Shown: positions 8,589 to 18,423 of the stretch, piece by piece
How positions within the stretch are numbered: position 1 is the stretch's first letter
How the letters are laid out: every line of letters begins with the position of its first letter
Assembly: GCF_011927835.1 (NCBI RefSeq)
Contig: NZ_JAATJH010000002.1
Span: 1,097,506-1,161,505, forward strand
Direction of reading: 5' to 3'
From: Neolewinella antarctica
GTDB lineage: Bacteria; Bacteroidota; Bacteroidia; Chitinophagales; Saprospiraceae
DNA length: 64,000 nt
Notes under the pieces: generated by a model
What the model saw: only the letters and a program-made list of their open reading frames with translations
Database searches by the model: none
What the model was told of the DNA's origin: nothing
Program-made: the position numbers and the translations under genes

Positions 8589-10067
8589 CTACGGGTTTAG
8601 CGCTTTACTGAGCAAGATTTTGGTCTCCTTCGGTCCGGCACTGCCCTGGCTGCGTTTCATGACTTCCCCCATGAAGAAGCCAATCAGTCCTTTTTTACCC
8701 TTTCGGTAAGTAGCTACTTTGTCGGGATTTTCGGTGATCACTTCAGCGACGATCTTAGCGAGGAAGTCGGTGTCGGTGTTCTGAATCAACCCGAGTTCTT
8801 TGGCTCGCGCGAGGGCGGCGGACGGAGCATTCAGGAGACTGGGCAGCAACTTGCCCGTTGCGGCGGCGATGGCCACTTTCCCGCTAATGATCAGTTCCTG
8901 AAAGGAGGCAATCGCCGACGGCGATAGGGGTAGTTCGCCGGTCGAAATACTTTCTTCCGTCACCCAGGGGGCGAGGCGGTTGATCCATATTTTGGCCAGG
9001 CCATTTACGTCGGGGCTTGATTCCGCGTAGGTCAGAAAGGCTTCGTAATCTTCCCGGTCCTCACTCAGTAAATTGGCGTCGGCGGCGCCGAGGCCGTACC
9101 GGTTCTGTAGGGTGGTGTAAGCTTCCCACGGCAGGGTACCGATCTCGGCGCGGACGTCGCGCAGATAGTTGTCGTCGAGGACGACGGGGGGTAAGTCCGG
9201 GTCCGGGAAGTAGCGGTAATCGTGGGCGTTTTCTTTGTTGCGGAGGGCCGTCGTCGTCCCGCTGCCGGGGTCGTACTGGCGGGTTTGTTGCACTACCTTC
9301 TCGCCCCGCTCTAGTAGGCCCGTTTGCCGCTGCACTTCGTACTTCACCGCGCCGCGGGCGAACTTCATGGAGTTCATGTTTTTGATCTCACACCGGGTGC
9401 CGAACTCTTTTTGTCCCTCCGGTCGGACGCTGACGTTGACGTCGCAGCGTAGCGAGCCCTCCTGCATGTTGCCGTCGCTGACGCCGAGCCAACGCACGAG
9501 CCGGCGCATCCCGGTCATGAAGGCATCGACCTCCGTGGCGGAGTGCAGATCCGGTTCGGTAACAATCTCCACTAATGGCGTTCCGGCCCGGTTCAGGTCT
9601 ACTTTCGTAAACGGCTCTCCGGTGGCGTGGATGCTTTTGCCGGCGTCCTCTTCCATGTGGATGTGGTGCAGCCGGACGGATTTAGGCGGGGGCGTTTCGT
9701 CACTTTCCGGTACGGTGCCGGAGGAATGACGCGGGCGCAGGGGAAGCGCGCCGCCCAGGCAAATCGGGTTCCGCTCCTGCGTAATCTGGTAGCCTTTGGG
9801 TAGGTCGGCGTAAAAGTAATTTTTCCGGTCGAAGGTGCTGCGTTTGTTGATCTTGCAGCCGAGCGCCATACCGAGCTTCACGGCGAATCGTATTTGCTTT
9901 TCGTTCAGCACGGGAAGCGTGCCGGGGTAACCCAGGCTCACCTCACTGATGTTGCGGTTGGGTTGCTGGCCGAAAAGATTACGGTCGGCGCAGAAGGCTT
10001 TGGACTCGGTGGCGAGTTGAACGTGGGCTTCCAGGCCGATGGTGGTCTCGTACTTCGTGCTGCTCAT
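8589..10067 (-). CDS. gatB: Asp-tRNA(Asn)/Glu-tRNA(Gln) amidotransferase subunit B
   Basis: GatB binds the misacylated tRNA and, with the GatA amidase and GatC, forms Gln-tRNA(Gln) or Asn-tRNA(Asn). The family signature is complete: TIGLEAHVQL at the N-terminus, AFCADRNLF, SLGYPGTLPVLN, FDRKNYFYADLPKGYQITQ, HMEEDAGKS, NRAGTPLVEIVTEPD, and the C-terminal YqeY-like tail with KKGLIGFFMGEVMKRS. Length 492 aa is normal. gatA and gatC are not in the window, so the subunits are encoded apart, as is common in Bacteroidota. A -7-like box (TACCTTAG on the minus strand) ends only 5 nt before the ATG, suggesting an almost leaderless transcript. Confidence 0.97.
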   Translation of the reverse strand: MSSTKYETTIGLEAHVQLATESKAFCADRNLFGQQPNRNISEVSLGYPGTLPVLNEKQIRFAVKLGMALGCKINKRSTFDRKNYFYADLPKGYQITQERNPICLGGALPLRPRHSSGTVPESDETPPPKSVRLHHIHMEEDAGKSIHATGEPFTKVDLNRAGTPLVEIVTEPDLHSATEVDAFMTGMRRLVRWLGVSDGNMQEGSLRCDVNVSVRPEGQKEFGTRCEIKNMNSMKFARGAVKYEVQRQTGLLERGEKVVQQTRQYDPGSGTTTALRNKENAHDYRYFPDPDLPPVVLDDNYLRDVRAEIGTLPWEAYTTLQNRYGLGAADANLLSEDREDYEAFLTYAESSPDVNGLAKIWINRLAPWVTEESISTGELPLSPSAIASFQELIISGKVAIAAATGKLLPSLLNAPSAALARAKELGLIQNTDTDFLAKIVAEVITENPDKVATYRKGKKGLIGFFMGEVMKRSQGSAGPKETKILLSKALNP

Positions 10068-10072
10068 GGCGG

Positions 10073-10080
10073 CTAAGGTA
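10073..10080 (-). promoter_or_regulatory. -7 promoter box abutting the gatB start
   Basis: The complement reads TACCTTAG, one change from TAnnTTTG, then CCGCC and ATG. Transcription starting about 5-7 nt downstream of this box would begin at or next to the start codon. Confidence 0.45.
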
Positions 10081-11242
10081 CGTTTCGACCCTTGTTCGGC
10101 AACAACCTACTCGCTACCGGATTTATAAATCGCCTCGATCACCCGTACGACCATCACGCCTTCCTCGACCGGCGTGGCGATTTCCGCGCGGTCGTTCCGC
10201 ACGTCAACGACGTTATCGATCACGAAGTGATGGTTGGCCGCCGAACCGGTATAACCCCCGTAATCGTTACCGGGTGCGCTGGCCGGCAGGTCGGGAAACG
10301 CGATGTTTTTAGCGTGGCAATAGCGGACCTCGTTCATGTACTGACCGCCCAGTTTGATGGTCCCTTCGGTCGCGATGACGGTGAGGGTCGACTCAAAGTT
10401 TTGGTCCCAAACGGCGGTGCTGAAGTTGAGACTGCCCATCACTTCATTGGGTAGCGAAAATTGGACGGAGCCGCTATCCGGAAAGGCGTGAAAATCCCGG
10501 TGGTTTTGATTCGCGAAGCGGGCGTGGTGGATGGTCGGTTCTCCGAACCCCCAGCACAGCAGGTCAATAAAGTGTGCGAATTGAGTGTAAAGCACGCCGC
10601 CGTCGAGCCGTTCATTTCCGTGCCAGGGGTGGGGTAAATTTTGGTCGGGAAGGAGTGCGCTGGGCACGGGAGCGGGTGCGGGGTCCGCTGGGGGAGGAGC
10701 AATGGTATAGTACCGGTGGTCCCGGTTCCAAAAGCAGTCCAGGTGGACCTGCAAAACGCGCCCCAAACGCTTCTCCACTAAGCACGCCTTTAACCAGGCG
10801 GAAGCGGGGCTGTACCGATTCTGCATCACGCCAAAAACCCGGCAACCCACTTTTTCGGCTGTTACTTTAATACGTTCGGCGGAAGCGGAGTCGGTAGCCA
10901 GTGGCTTTTCGATAACGACGTCCAGGCCAGCTTCCAGCGCCGCGATCGTCTGATCAGCATGCAGACCGTTGGGCGTGCAGATACAGGCTACGTCGAATCG
11001 GTCAGTCTGCTGCAGAGCGAATTTCAAATCGGTGAAATACAGCGTGTCCGCCGGTAAGTTATCGTCCCACCGCAACTCATCCTTTGCGAGCGGATCAACG
11101 ATACCGGCCAACCGCGCACCGGGGTGGGCGACGATCAACGCGGCGTGGCGGCGACCGATGTGGCCGAGGCCGACTACGAGGAATTTTACTTTAGGTAGCG
11201 TGTCGATAAACGTAGCTTTTTTGGACGGGCGAAGATAGGAAT

Positions 11243-11913
<671 letters not shown>

Positions 11914-11925
11914 AGTGGGTATATT

Positions 11926-12870
11926 TTAAAAGAATATGAGCAGCATTAACCCGCCCAGCAGGAGCAATTTGAGTTGCGTGCTGATGCGGTGGTAGTCCGT
12001 CGGATTACGCGCCCGCAGAACCTGGTAGACGATCACCATGAGCGCCAGCGCCAGCACCCCGACGGACACCAAAAGTGCCGGCCGCAAAAAAGCCGCCCAG
12101 CCCAGCATGGCCGGCAACAGAATCGCCAGCGTCACCAAAATACCCAGCATCACCGCGATCTTCCGGCCCGACGCCACGCCCCACAGGACGGGAATGGTCT
12201 TGCGCCCCACCGCAACGTCACCTTTATAGTCTTCGAGATCTTTCACCAATTCTCGCAACAGGGTCGCCAGGAAGGCGAAAACCATGAACAGAAAACACAC
12301 ACTGAGGCTCTCCCAAAAAACAGCACTGTTTACCCTGGAAAGCTCGCGCAGCGGCACCCGCTCGGCCAGCAAAATGATTCCCGGTACGCCGGCGCAGTAC
12401 AAGCCCACGAGGAGATTACCCAACAGCGGCTGCATCTTAAAGTAGACGCTGTAAATCGCTAAGATGCCCACCGCGACGGGGTAGATCCAAAGCAAATCGC
12501 GCTCCCCCAAACGAAAAGCCAGGAGTTGGCTGACCAGAAAGCCACCGAGAATCAACGCCCCGTAAATCCACTGCACCAGGCCAACGCCCAACTCCTGAAC
12601 GGGGTTAGTATCCGGGCGGTTAATGTCGTCGATAAACTGGTCCTGAATGTCGTTGATCACGTAGCCGGAGGCGGTGATGATGACCGTTGCCAAAGTGAGC
12701 TCAAAGAACTTAGTGATGTGTAAGTCCGGCGTGATGCCGGCAGCGAGTAAAGCGGGCTGGATAATGTGGTAGCACACGAGGTACTGCGTCAGGGCTACGA
12801 CCAGTAAGTTGGGGACGCGTAGCAGCCGAAACAACAGGGGGATATACCGAAATAATGTCATCGGCCGCAA
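11926..12870 (-). CDS. UbiA-family prenyltransferase (geranylgeranylglycerol-phosphate type)
   Basis: An integral membrane prenyltransferase of 314 aa with about eight to nine hydrophobic helices. The first Asp-rich motif is NDIQDQFIDDINRPD (N/DxxxD type, at about res 90) and the second is DLEDYKGD (about 210), both needed for Mg-pyrophosphate binding. The variant with VINDIQDQFIDDINRP is typical of Bacteroidota proteins annotated as geranylgeranylglycerol-phosphate geranylgeranyltransferase; other UbiA members (MenA, protohaem farnesyltransferase) remain possible. First gene of a likely three-gene operon with the acyltransferase and oxidoreductase. A -7-like sequence (TATCTTGC) lies 5 nt before the ATG. 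Confidence 0.85.
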   Translation of the reverse strand: MRPMTLFRYIPLLFRLLRVPNLLVVALTQYLVCYHIIQPALLAAGITPDLHITKFFELTLATVIITASGYVINDIQDQFIDDINRPDTNPVQELGVGLVQWIYGALILGGFLVSQLLAFRLGERDLLWIYPVAVGILAIYSVYFKMQPLLGNLLVGLYCAGVPGIILLAERVPLRELSRVNSAVFWESLSVCFLFMVFAFLATLLRELVKDLEDYKGDVAVGRKTIPVLWGVASGRKIAVMLGILVTLAILLPAMLGWAAFLRPALLVSVGVLALALMVIVYQVLRARNPTDYHRISTQLKLLLLGGLMLLIFF

Positions 12871-12905
12871 GATAGCCGCAATTGAAGCGGGACCACATAC
12901 GGAAA

Positions 12906-12939
12906 GGCCAGATTGTGCTCGCTGGAGCGCAATCTGGCC
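12906..12939 (-). terminator. Hairpin terminator after the acyl-CoA dehydrogenase gene
   Basis: Stem GGCCAGATTGTGCTC pairs with GAGCGCAATCTGGCC (15 bp, one G-U) around loop GCTG. On the minus strand it lies 50 bp beyond the acyl-CoA dehydrogenase stop codon and is followed by TTTCC. Confidence 0.7.
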
Positions 12940-12991
12940 AAAAGAATCTTATTTGCGTACGAAGCTTACGCAGTCTTCCGTGAAAAAAGGA

Positions 12992-14152
12992 TTAGCCTTT
13001 CAACAGGCCGCGGCTGATGACGAGCTTCTGAATTTCGGAAGTGCCCTCACCGATGGTGAGCAACTTACAGTCCCGGTAAAACTTCTCGGCGGGGTACTCG
13101 CGCGTGAAGCCGTAGCCACCGAAAATTTGCACGCCTTCGTTGGCGACCTTACAAGCCGTTTCACTTGCGTGGAGCTTGGCCATGGCGGAAAGCTTCGTTA
13201 CGGGAAGATGAGCGTCTTTGAGTCGACCCGCCTCGCGCGTCAGTAACTCGGCCGCTTCGATCTCGGTCGCCATTTCGGCGAGTTTGAAGGCGATTGCCTG
13301 GAACTTGCTGATGGCCTTGCCGAACTGCTCACGCTCCTTAGAGTAAGCGAGGGCAGCGTTGAAGGCACCGCGGGCGATACCGACGGATAGTGCGGCGATG
13401 CTGATGCGGCCACCGTCGAGAATCTTCATGGACTGGATGAAACCTTCACCTACTTCGCCCAGAATCCGGTCGGCGGGGAGGTGGCAATCTTCAAAGATCA
13501 GTTCGGCCGTCTCGCTGGCGCGCATACCGAGTTTCATCTCTTTTTTGCCACCGCGGAAACCCTTGTCGGTCCGTTCGACGACGAAGGCCGTCATGCCGTG
13601 GCTGTCCAACAGTTCGCCCGTCCGGACGATGACAACGGCTACCTCACCACTGATGCCGTGGGTAATGAAGTTTTTGGCACCGTTGAGGATGTAGCTGCCG
13701 TCGGGCTGCTTTTCGGCAACGGTACGCATCCGGCCGGCGTCGGAGCCGGTGTTGGGCTCAGTTAATCCCCAGGCGCCGAGGTGTTCGCCACTGGCGAGGG
13801 CTGGGAGGTACTTCTGCTTCTGTGCTTCAGTACCGAACATCAGAATATGGTTGGTGCAGAGTGAGTTGTGCGCCGCGACGCTCAGGCCGATGGAACCACA
13901 AACGCGGGCGATCTCGTCGATAATCGTGATGTACTCGGCGTAACCGAGGCCGGTGCCGCCGTATTCTTCGGGGACGAGCACGCCCATGAAGCCATATTCA
14001 CCCATCAGCGTAAAGAGTTCGCGGGGGAAGGATTCTTCCTCGTCCCACTTCATGAAGTCGGGGAGAATGTGTGCTTCGGCGAAGTCGCGGGCACTCTGAC
14101 GGATCATTTCTTGTTGCTCCTGTGCGGGGCTTTGGGTTGGGGTAGTTACCAT
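12992..14152 (-). CDS. Acyl-CoA dehydrogenase
   Basis: FAD-dependent dehydrogenase of fatty-acid or branched-chain acyl-CoA oxidation, passing electrons to ETF. Landmarks are the N-terminal helical domain, GVLVPEEYGGTGLGYAEY, AWGLTEPNTGSDAGRM (FAD-binding segment), KNFITHG, the substrate/FAD loop KKEMKLGMRASETAEL, ERQ..FGKAISKFQAIAFKLAEM, and the C-terminal EGTSEIQKLVISRGLL, whose Glu is in the position of the catalytic base in short/medium-chain enzymes. The region GYGFTREYPAEKFYRD is also typical. Length 386 aa is standard. Chain-length preference cannot be read. It is transcribed alone and ends at a strong hairpin. Confidence 0.96.
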   Translation of the reverse strand: MVTTPTQSPAQEQQEMIRQSARDFAEAHILPDFMKWDEEESFPRELFTLMGEYGFMGVLVPEEYGGTGLGYAEYITIIDEIARVCGSIGLSVAAHNSLCTNHILMFGTEAQKQKYLPALASGEHLGAWGLTEPNTGSDAGRMRTVAEKQPDGSYILNGAKNFITHGISGEVAVVIVRTGELLDSHGMTAFVVERTDKGFRGGKKEMKLGMRASETAELIFEDCHLPADRILGEVGEGFIQSMKILDGGRISIAALSVGIARGAFNAALAYSKEREQFGKAISKFQAIAFKLAEMATEIEAAELLTREAGRLKDAHLPVTKLSAMAKLHASETACKVANEGVQIFGGYGFTREYPAEKFYRDCKLLTIGEGTSEIQKLVISRGLLKG

Positions 14153-14343
14153 GGCGGAGGCGGTTTAAGGCTTTGTAATATAAAGATAAGTGTAAAATGC
14201 GGCAATTGGTTCTGAGAAGTAGCGCATTCGCCGGTAAATATAGTCTCTTTGGCGGCATTTGGTGCGTTAATTTTAGTTTAGGCATCGTAAATAAACTTGC
14301 TTCTGGGGTGTTCGCCGATTTGCTCGATCGGGAGAAGTGGATC

Positions 14344-14361
14344 GGGCGCGGTCGCAGGTGC
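14344..14361 (-). repeat. Copy of the 18-bp dispersed element (minus orientation)
   Basis: The complement reads GCACCTGCGACCGCGCCC, one base from the consensus GCACCCGCGACCGCGCCC. It lies upstream of the minus-strand acyl-CoA dehydrogenase, in that gene's direction, and faces a second, oppositely oriented copy at 14442-14460. Confidence 0.75.
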
Positions 14362-14441
14362 CGGGTAAATCAGGAGATGGCCAGGGAAATATGGCGTATT
14401 CGGTGGACCATTCCCCCCAGCTTTCACGGCCAACAAACTTT

Positions 14442-14460
14442 GCATCCCGCGACCGCGCCC
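14442..14460 (+). repeat. Copy of the 18-bp dispersed element (plus orientation)
   Basis: GCATCCCGCGACCGCGCCC, the consensus with one inserted base, 70 bp before the MoxR gene and in its direction. Confidence 0.75.
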
Positions 14461-14530
14461 CCCGAAAAACAGGCCGACACAACCAACTACCCCCGCCGCC
14501 GTTTACCCTATTCAATCCCCAAAAGAATCT

Positions 14531-16009
14531 ATGGCTAATCACCCGACCACCCTCGGCGCACTCAAGGCGACGGACTATAAATCGCGCAGCGTAAAACAAG
14601 AACTCCGCGAGAACCTGATCACCAAGCTCAAGAATAAAGAAGAAGTTTTTCCCGGCATCATTGGCTTCGACGATACCGTGCTGCCGGACGTACAGCGCGC
14701 CGTGCTGAGCCGCCACAGCATTCTCTTACTGGGTTTGCGGGGCCAGGCGAAGACTCGAATCGCCCGCCTGCTCGTGACGCTACTGGATGAATACATGCCC
14801 ATCGTTAAGGGAAGTGAACTAAACGACGACCCCCTCGCGCCCATCAGCCGTTACGCCGTCGACCTGATTGCCGAGCACGGCGACGATACCCCCATCGAGT
14901 GGGTCCACCGCGACTCCCGCTACGTAGAAAAGCTCGCTACCCCCGACGTAAGCGTGGCCGACCTCATCGGCGACGTCGACCCCATCAAAGCCGCCACCCA
15001 GAAGCTGACTTACGCCGACGAGCGCGTGATCCACTTCGGTCTCGTGCCCCGCGCCCATCGCGGCATCTTCGTGATCAACGAGCTGCCCGACCTCCAGGCG
15101 CGTATTCAGGTATCCTTGTTCAATATCCTCCAAGAAGGCGACATCCAGATCCGGGGCTTTAAGCTCCGGCTGCCGCTCGACATTCAGTTCATCTTTACGG
15201 CCAACCCCGAAGACTACACCAACCGCGGCAGCATCATTACGCCGCTGAAGGACCGGATTCAGAGCCAGATCCTGACCCACTACCCCAAGACGATCGAGAC
15301 GGCCAAGGCCATCACCAAGCAGGAAGCCGGTCAGGTAAAAGAACAGGCCGACATGGTTGCCGTAGACGATTTGCTGCAAACCATGCTCGAACGCATCGCC
15401 TTTGCCGCCCGCGACAGCGAGTACGTCGACGAGAAGTCCGGCGTCTCCGCCCGGATGAGCATCACCGCGCTGGAAAATATGATCTCCACCGCCGAACGCC
15501 GTGCCCTGCTCGCGAGCGATACTGAAACCGACGCTCGCATCACCGACTTCTGGGGTGTCGTCCCCGCCATCACCGGCAAGGTCGAGCTCGTCTACGAAGG
15601 CGAACAGGAAGGCGCCTACGGGGTAGCCATGAATTTGCTCGGTAAGGTCATCAAGGATACCTTCCTCGAATTCTTCCCCGACCCCAACGCCGCTACCGCC
15701 GACGGACGTGGTACCAGCGATCCCTACGGTATTATCCGCGCCTACTTCAGCGGCGGCAACGTGGCCGAATTGATGATCGACGGCTCCAACGCGGATTATC
15801 ACGACGCGCTCAACGGCGTGGCCGGCCTCAGGAAGTTCGTCACCGGAACCATCGAGCGCGATCTTTCCGAAGCAGAGACTTATCTCTACATGGAACTCGT
15901 GCTGCACGGCCTGGCCGAAACGGAAATCCTTAACAAGGAATCTATCCAGAACGGTCTTAGCTTCAAGGATATCTTGTCGGACATGTTTGGGTCGGAGGAT
16001 CTTTACTAA
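14531..16009 (+). CDS. MoxR-family AAA+ ATPase (magnesium-chelatase-like)
   Basis: A 492-residue AAA+ protein. Walker A is seen in LLGLRGQAKTRIARLL (about res 66-81) in the altered form usual for this subfamily. A Walker-B-like strand GIFVINELPDLQARIQ is followed by SLFNILQEGDIQIRGFKLRLPLDIQFIFTANPEDYTNRGSIITPLKDRI, carrying sensor 1 and the arginine-finger region. The C-terminal part includes a lid and an alpha-helical tail. MoxR proteins act as chaperone-like ATPases, often with a VWA-domain partner that binds a metal-dependent client. The next gene here is a lactonase, so the partner is missing or encoded elsewhere. A weak dispersed-repeat copy lies in the leader. Confidence 0.88.
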   Translation: MANHPTTLGALKATDYKSRSVKQELRENLITKLKNKEEVFPGIIGFDDTVLPDVQRAVLSRHSILLLGLRGQAKTRIARLLVTLLDEYMPIVKGSELNDDPLAPISRYAVDLIAEHGDDTPIEWVHRDSRYVEKLATPDVSVADLIGDVDPIKAATQKLTYADERVIHFGLVPRAHRGIFVINELPDLQARIQVSLFNILQEGDIQIRGFKLRLPLDIQFIFTANPEDYTNRGSIITPLKDRIQSQILTHYPKTIETAKAITKQEAGQVKEQADMVAVDDLLQTMLERIAFAARDSEYVDEKSGVSARMSITALENMISTAERRALLASDTETDARITDFWGVVPAITGKVELVYEGEQEGAYGVAMNLLGKVIKDTFLEFFPDPNAATADGRGTSDPYGIIRAYFSGGNVAELMIDGSNADYHDALNGVAGLRKFVTGTIERDLSEAETYLYMELVLHGLAETEILNKESIQNGLSFKDILSDMFGSEDLY

Positions 16010-16066
16010 ACCAAATGCTTATCATTGTGCTTACCGCAGCCCATTGGGGTGCAAAAGCTCAAGAAT

Positions 16067-17110
16067 ATGCTTATAGTTGGTGGATACACCCAACGAGTGG
16101 ACGAGAATACCCCGGGCAAAGCCCGGGGTATTTCTGTTTATGACTGGCTGCCCGGGGAGGCGGGCCTGAAGTTTCTCGGCTTCGTCAAAACGTCGAATCC
16201 TAGTTACGTACTGACCGACCAGTCGCGGCAAATCATCTATGCCGTCAACGAACATTCCGCCGCGGAGGGCGCGGCGGTGGTGGCCTTTAAGGTCAGTCGG
16301 AAGAAAGAGGATAAACTGTCGTTCCGGGAAATAGGACAAGTGCCGTTGGCCGGGGACGATCCGTGTCATCTTGCCTTCGCGGGCCGCAACCTCGTCGTGT
16401 CGTGCTACACGAGCGGGCAGGTCATGATTCTGCCGCTCGATGTGGAAGGCGCGTTGGGTACGGTGAGCCAGACGTTCACGTTCGCGGCGGATAATGGCCG
16501 GGAAGCGCACGCGCACTGCTCCGTGTTCCAACCCCTGCCGGCACAAATCCTGGTAGCGGACCTGGGGTCGGACCGGCTACGGGTCCTGCGCCGGGAAGAC
16601 GACGGTTCCTTTACGCACGCGGCGGAACTAGACCTTGAATTTCCGGACAAACAGGGCCCGCGCCACGTTGCGCTGCACCCCACCGGGCAGTACGCCGTCG
16701 TCAACGGAGAGCGGGAGGGTAGGGTGCGGCTCCTCACTTTATCCGGCGACCGGCCCCGCATCACGCACACGGCCAATGCCCTGCCCGAACGGGTGCTGGA
16801 CGAGGCGTGGGGCGCGGCCATCCGCATCAGTAAAAACGGTAAGATGGTCTACACGACCGACCGGAATTTCAGCGTCGTGCACGCCCTGCGCATCGACGAG
16901 CGGTCGGCCGTCGTGCGGTTCCGGCACAGCGACCCCAGCGGTGGTGACCAACCGCGGGACGTAATCCTTTCGCCCGACGGCGACTGGCTGTTCACGGCCA
17001 ACACGGCGTCCAGCTCGGTGGGTATTTTCAAGATCGACCCCAGTGGAGAGCTGACGCACTACCGTACGGTCCCGAAAGTACCGACGCCGACTTCCTTCGC
17101 TTGGTTGTAA
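16067..17110 (+). CDS. Lactonase-family beta-propeller protein (6-phosphogluconolactonase-like)
   Basis: A protein of 347 aa beginning MLIVGGYTQ, the first strand of the YbhE/Pgl-type seven-bladed propeller. Repeated blade signatures follow: PSYVLTDQSRQIIYAVNE, CHLAFAGRNLVVSCYTSGQV, AHAHCSVFQP, QGPRHVALHPTGQYAVVNGE, and GGDQPRDVILSPDGDWLFTANT. The family hydrolyses 6-phosphogluconolactone or related lactones. The start at 16067 is chosen because the fold begins there; an upstream TTG at 16025 would add 14 residues without family support. Codons 14-22 form a perfect 12-bp inverted repeat (16106-16132) that encodes the loop NTPGKARGI, probably a repeat-derived insertion. No signal peptide is seen. 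Confidence 0.85.
   Translation: MLIVGGYTQRVDENTPGKARGISVYDWLPGEAGLKFLGFVKTSNPSYVLTDQSRQIIYAVNEHSAAEGAAVVAFKVSRKKEDKLSFREIGQVPLAGDDPCHLAFAGRNLVVSCYTSGQVMILPLDVEGALGTVSQTFTFAADNGREAHAHCSVFQPLPAQILVADLGSDRLRVLRREDDGSFTHAAELDLEFPDKQGPRHVALHPTGQYAVVNGEREGRVRLLTLSGDRPRITHTANALPERVLDEAWGAAIRISKNGKMVYTTDRNFSVVHALRIDERSAVVRFRHSDPSGGDQPRDVILSPDGDWLFTANTASSSVGIFKIDPSGELTHYRTVPKVPTPTSFAWL
16106..16132. repeat. Perfect inverted repeat inside the lactonase gene
   Basis: Arms AATACCCCGGGC and GCCCGGGGTATT flank AAA (12+3+12). It resembles a terminator but is translated in frame near the 5' end of the gene and has no T-tract. Confidence 0.85.
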
Positions 17111-17172
17111 GTTTACGTTAGCGAAACCACCGCACCAATTTGCCCTTCGGTATCGCGCGCAAGCATGTCATC

Positions 17173-18291
17173 ATGAAACCACACTGGTTGTTGGGTCTGG
17201 CCTTGTTGCCGGTGGGGTACATCGCGCGAAAGGTGCGTAATGACCCACAATTTGGCGCGGGCGCGGGTGCCATGAAACGGGGGAGAAAGAAAAGGTCGGT
17301 GGCGTGGAAAATGGGCTCGTACCGGAACCTAGACAAGACACCGATCAAAGAAGATTTTAGTAGTTTGTTGGGCGATCTGTATGGTTATCTGAAGGCAACG
17401 AATACGCAACCTTCGAAACCTCTTCCGATCGCGGTCGCCAACACCAATTCCATGGTGGACCCCACGAAGGACTACCTCACCTGGTTCGGCCATTCCGCGT
17501 TGCGGTTAGAGACGGCGGGGAAAACCTTGTTGCTCGATCCGATGCTCGGTGAGTGGGTTGCTCCGGTGCCCTTCCTGGGCCACCGTTTTCCTTACAAAGA
17601 TTATCACCCCGTCAGTGAAATTGGGGATGTCGATTTGGTTGTCTATTCTCACGATCATTACGATCATTTAGACTACGATACTTTTCTCGCGCTCAAGGAC
17701 CGGGTCAAGCACTATTTGGTGCCAATTGGCGTCGGCGCTCACCTGCGCGAATGGGGTGTCCCCGCCGAAGAAATTACGGAACTGGATTGGTGGGAGTCTG
17801 CTGAACTAGCCGGCTGTGATTTTACCCTCACGCCGGCCCGCCACTTCAGCGGCCGGGCGACGGGGACGCGAAATAAGTCGCTTTGGGGTGGCTTCGCCAT
17901 TCGGACCTCTCTGGATCATCACCTATTCTTTGGAGGCGATAGTGGTTACGGCAGGCACTTCAAGGAAATTGGAAAAAGACTCGGCCCATTCGACGTCACC
18001 ATGCTCGATTGCGGACAGTACCACGACCGGTGGAAAAACGTTCACATGCTTCCCGAAGAGGCATTGCGGGCGCACGCGGACCTTGGGGGGGTAAGCTTGT
18101 TACCGATTCACTGGGGCGCTTTTAGCCTGAGTGACCATTCCTGGTCGGAGCCGGCGGAGAGAATCGTGGCGGCCGATGATAAGAATGTTGTCATCAGCCC
18201 GATGGTGGGGCAACGGTTCGATCTTGATTTGGTAGAAAAGTGTAAGTCGGAATGGTGGAAGTTCGATGACTTTGTGCCAGAAGCAGAATAA
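17173..18291 (+). CDS. MBL-fold metallo-hydrolase (UlaG/NAPE-PLD-like)
   Basis: A metallo-beta-lactamase-fold enzyme of 372 aa from the ATG at 17173; a TTG at 17140 is less likely. The dinuclear metal motif is SHDHYDHLD (HxHxDH), preceded by WFGHSALRLETAGKTLLLDP and followed by RHFSGR, FFGGDSGYG and LLPIHWGAFSLSDHSW, which supply the other metal ligands. This pattern fits the NAPE-phospholipase D/UlaG branch, whose substrates are phosphodiesters, lactones or phosphoethanolamine lipids; the actual substrate is not readable. The N-terminus MKPHWLLGLALLPVGYIA is hydrophobic and may be a membrane anchor. It follows the lactonase by 62 bp on the same strand. Confidence 0.88.
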   Translation: MKPHWLLGLALLPVGYIARKVRNDPQFGAGAGAMKRGRKKRSVAWKMGSYRNLDKTPIKEDFSSLLGDLYGYLKATNTQPSKPLPIAVANTNSMVDPTKDYLTWFGHSALRLETAGKTLLLDPMLGEWVAPVPFLGHRFPYKDYHPVSEIGDVDLVVYSHDHYDHLDYDTFLALKDRVKHYLVPIGVGAHLREWGVPAEEITELDWWESAELAGCDFTLTPARHFSGRATGTRNKSLWGGFAIRTSLDHHLFFGGDSGYGRHFKEIGKRLGPFDVTMLDCGQYHDRWKNVHMLPEEALRAHADLGGVSLLPIHWGAFSLSDHSWSEPAERIVAADDKNVVISPMVGQRFDLDLVEKCKSEWWKFDDFVPEAE

Positions 18292-18423
18292 GCCCTCGTC
18301 CGGAAGTAGATCCAATTATCCCCGCTTTTTGACCAACTTAATTTGCACCCGCGACTGCGCCAAATTACTGGCCGCAGGCAGTGCATTGTTTCTATCTTGC
18401 TCCCACAATGTAAAAGTCGATCC

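Noticed and set aside
16106..16132. Intrinsic terminator
   Set aside because: There is no T-tract, and it is inside a well-conserved reading frame.
16015..16143. Short open frame overlapping the lactonase start (begins MLIIVLTAAHWG)
   Set aside because: It overlaps the accepted gene in another frame and has no supporting features.
17253..17270. Further copy of the 18-bp dispersed element in the MBL gene
   Set aside because: TGGCGCGGGCGCGGGTGC has two mismatches and runs against the gene; Gly/Ala codons in GC-rich DNA may explain it.
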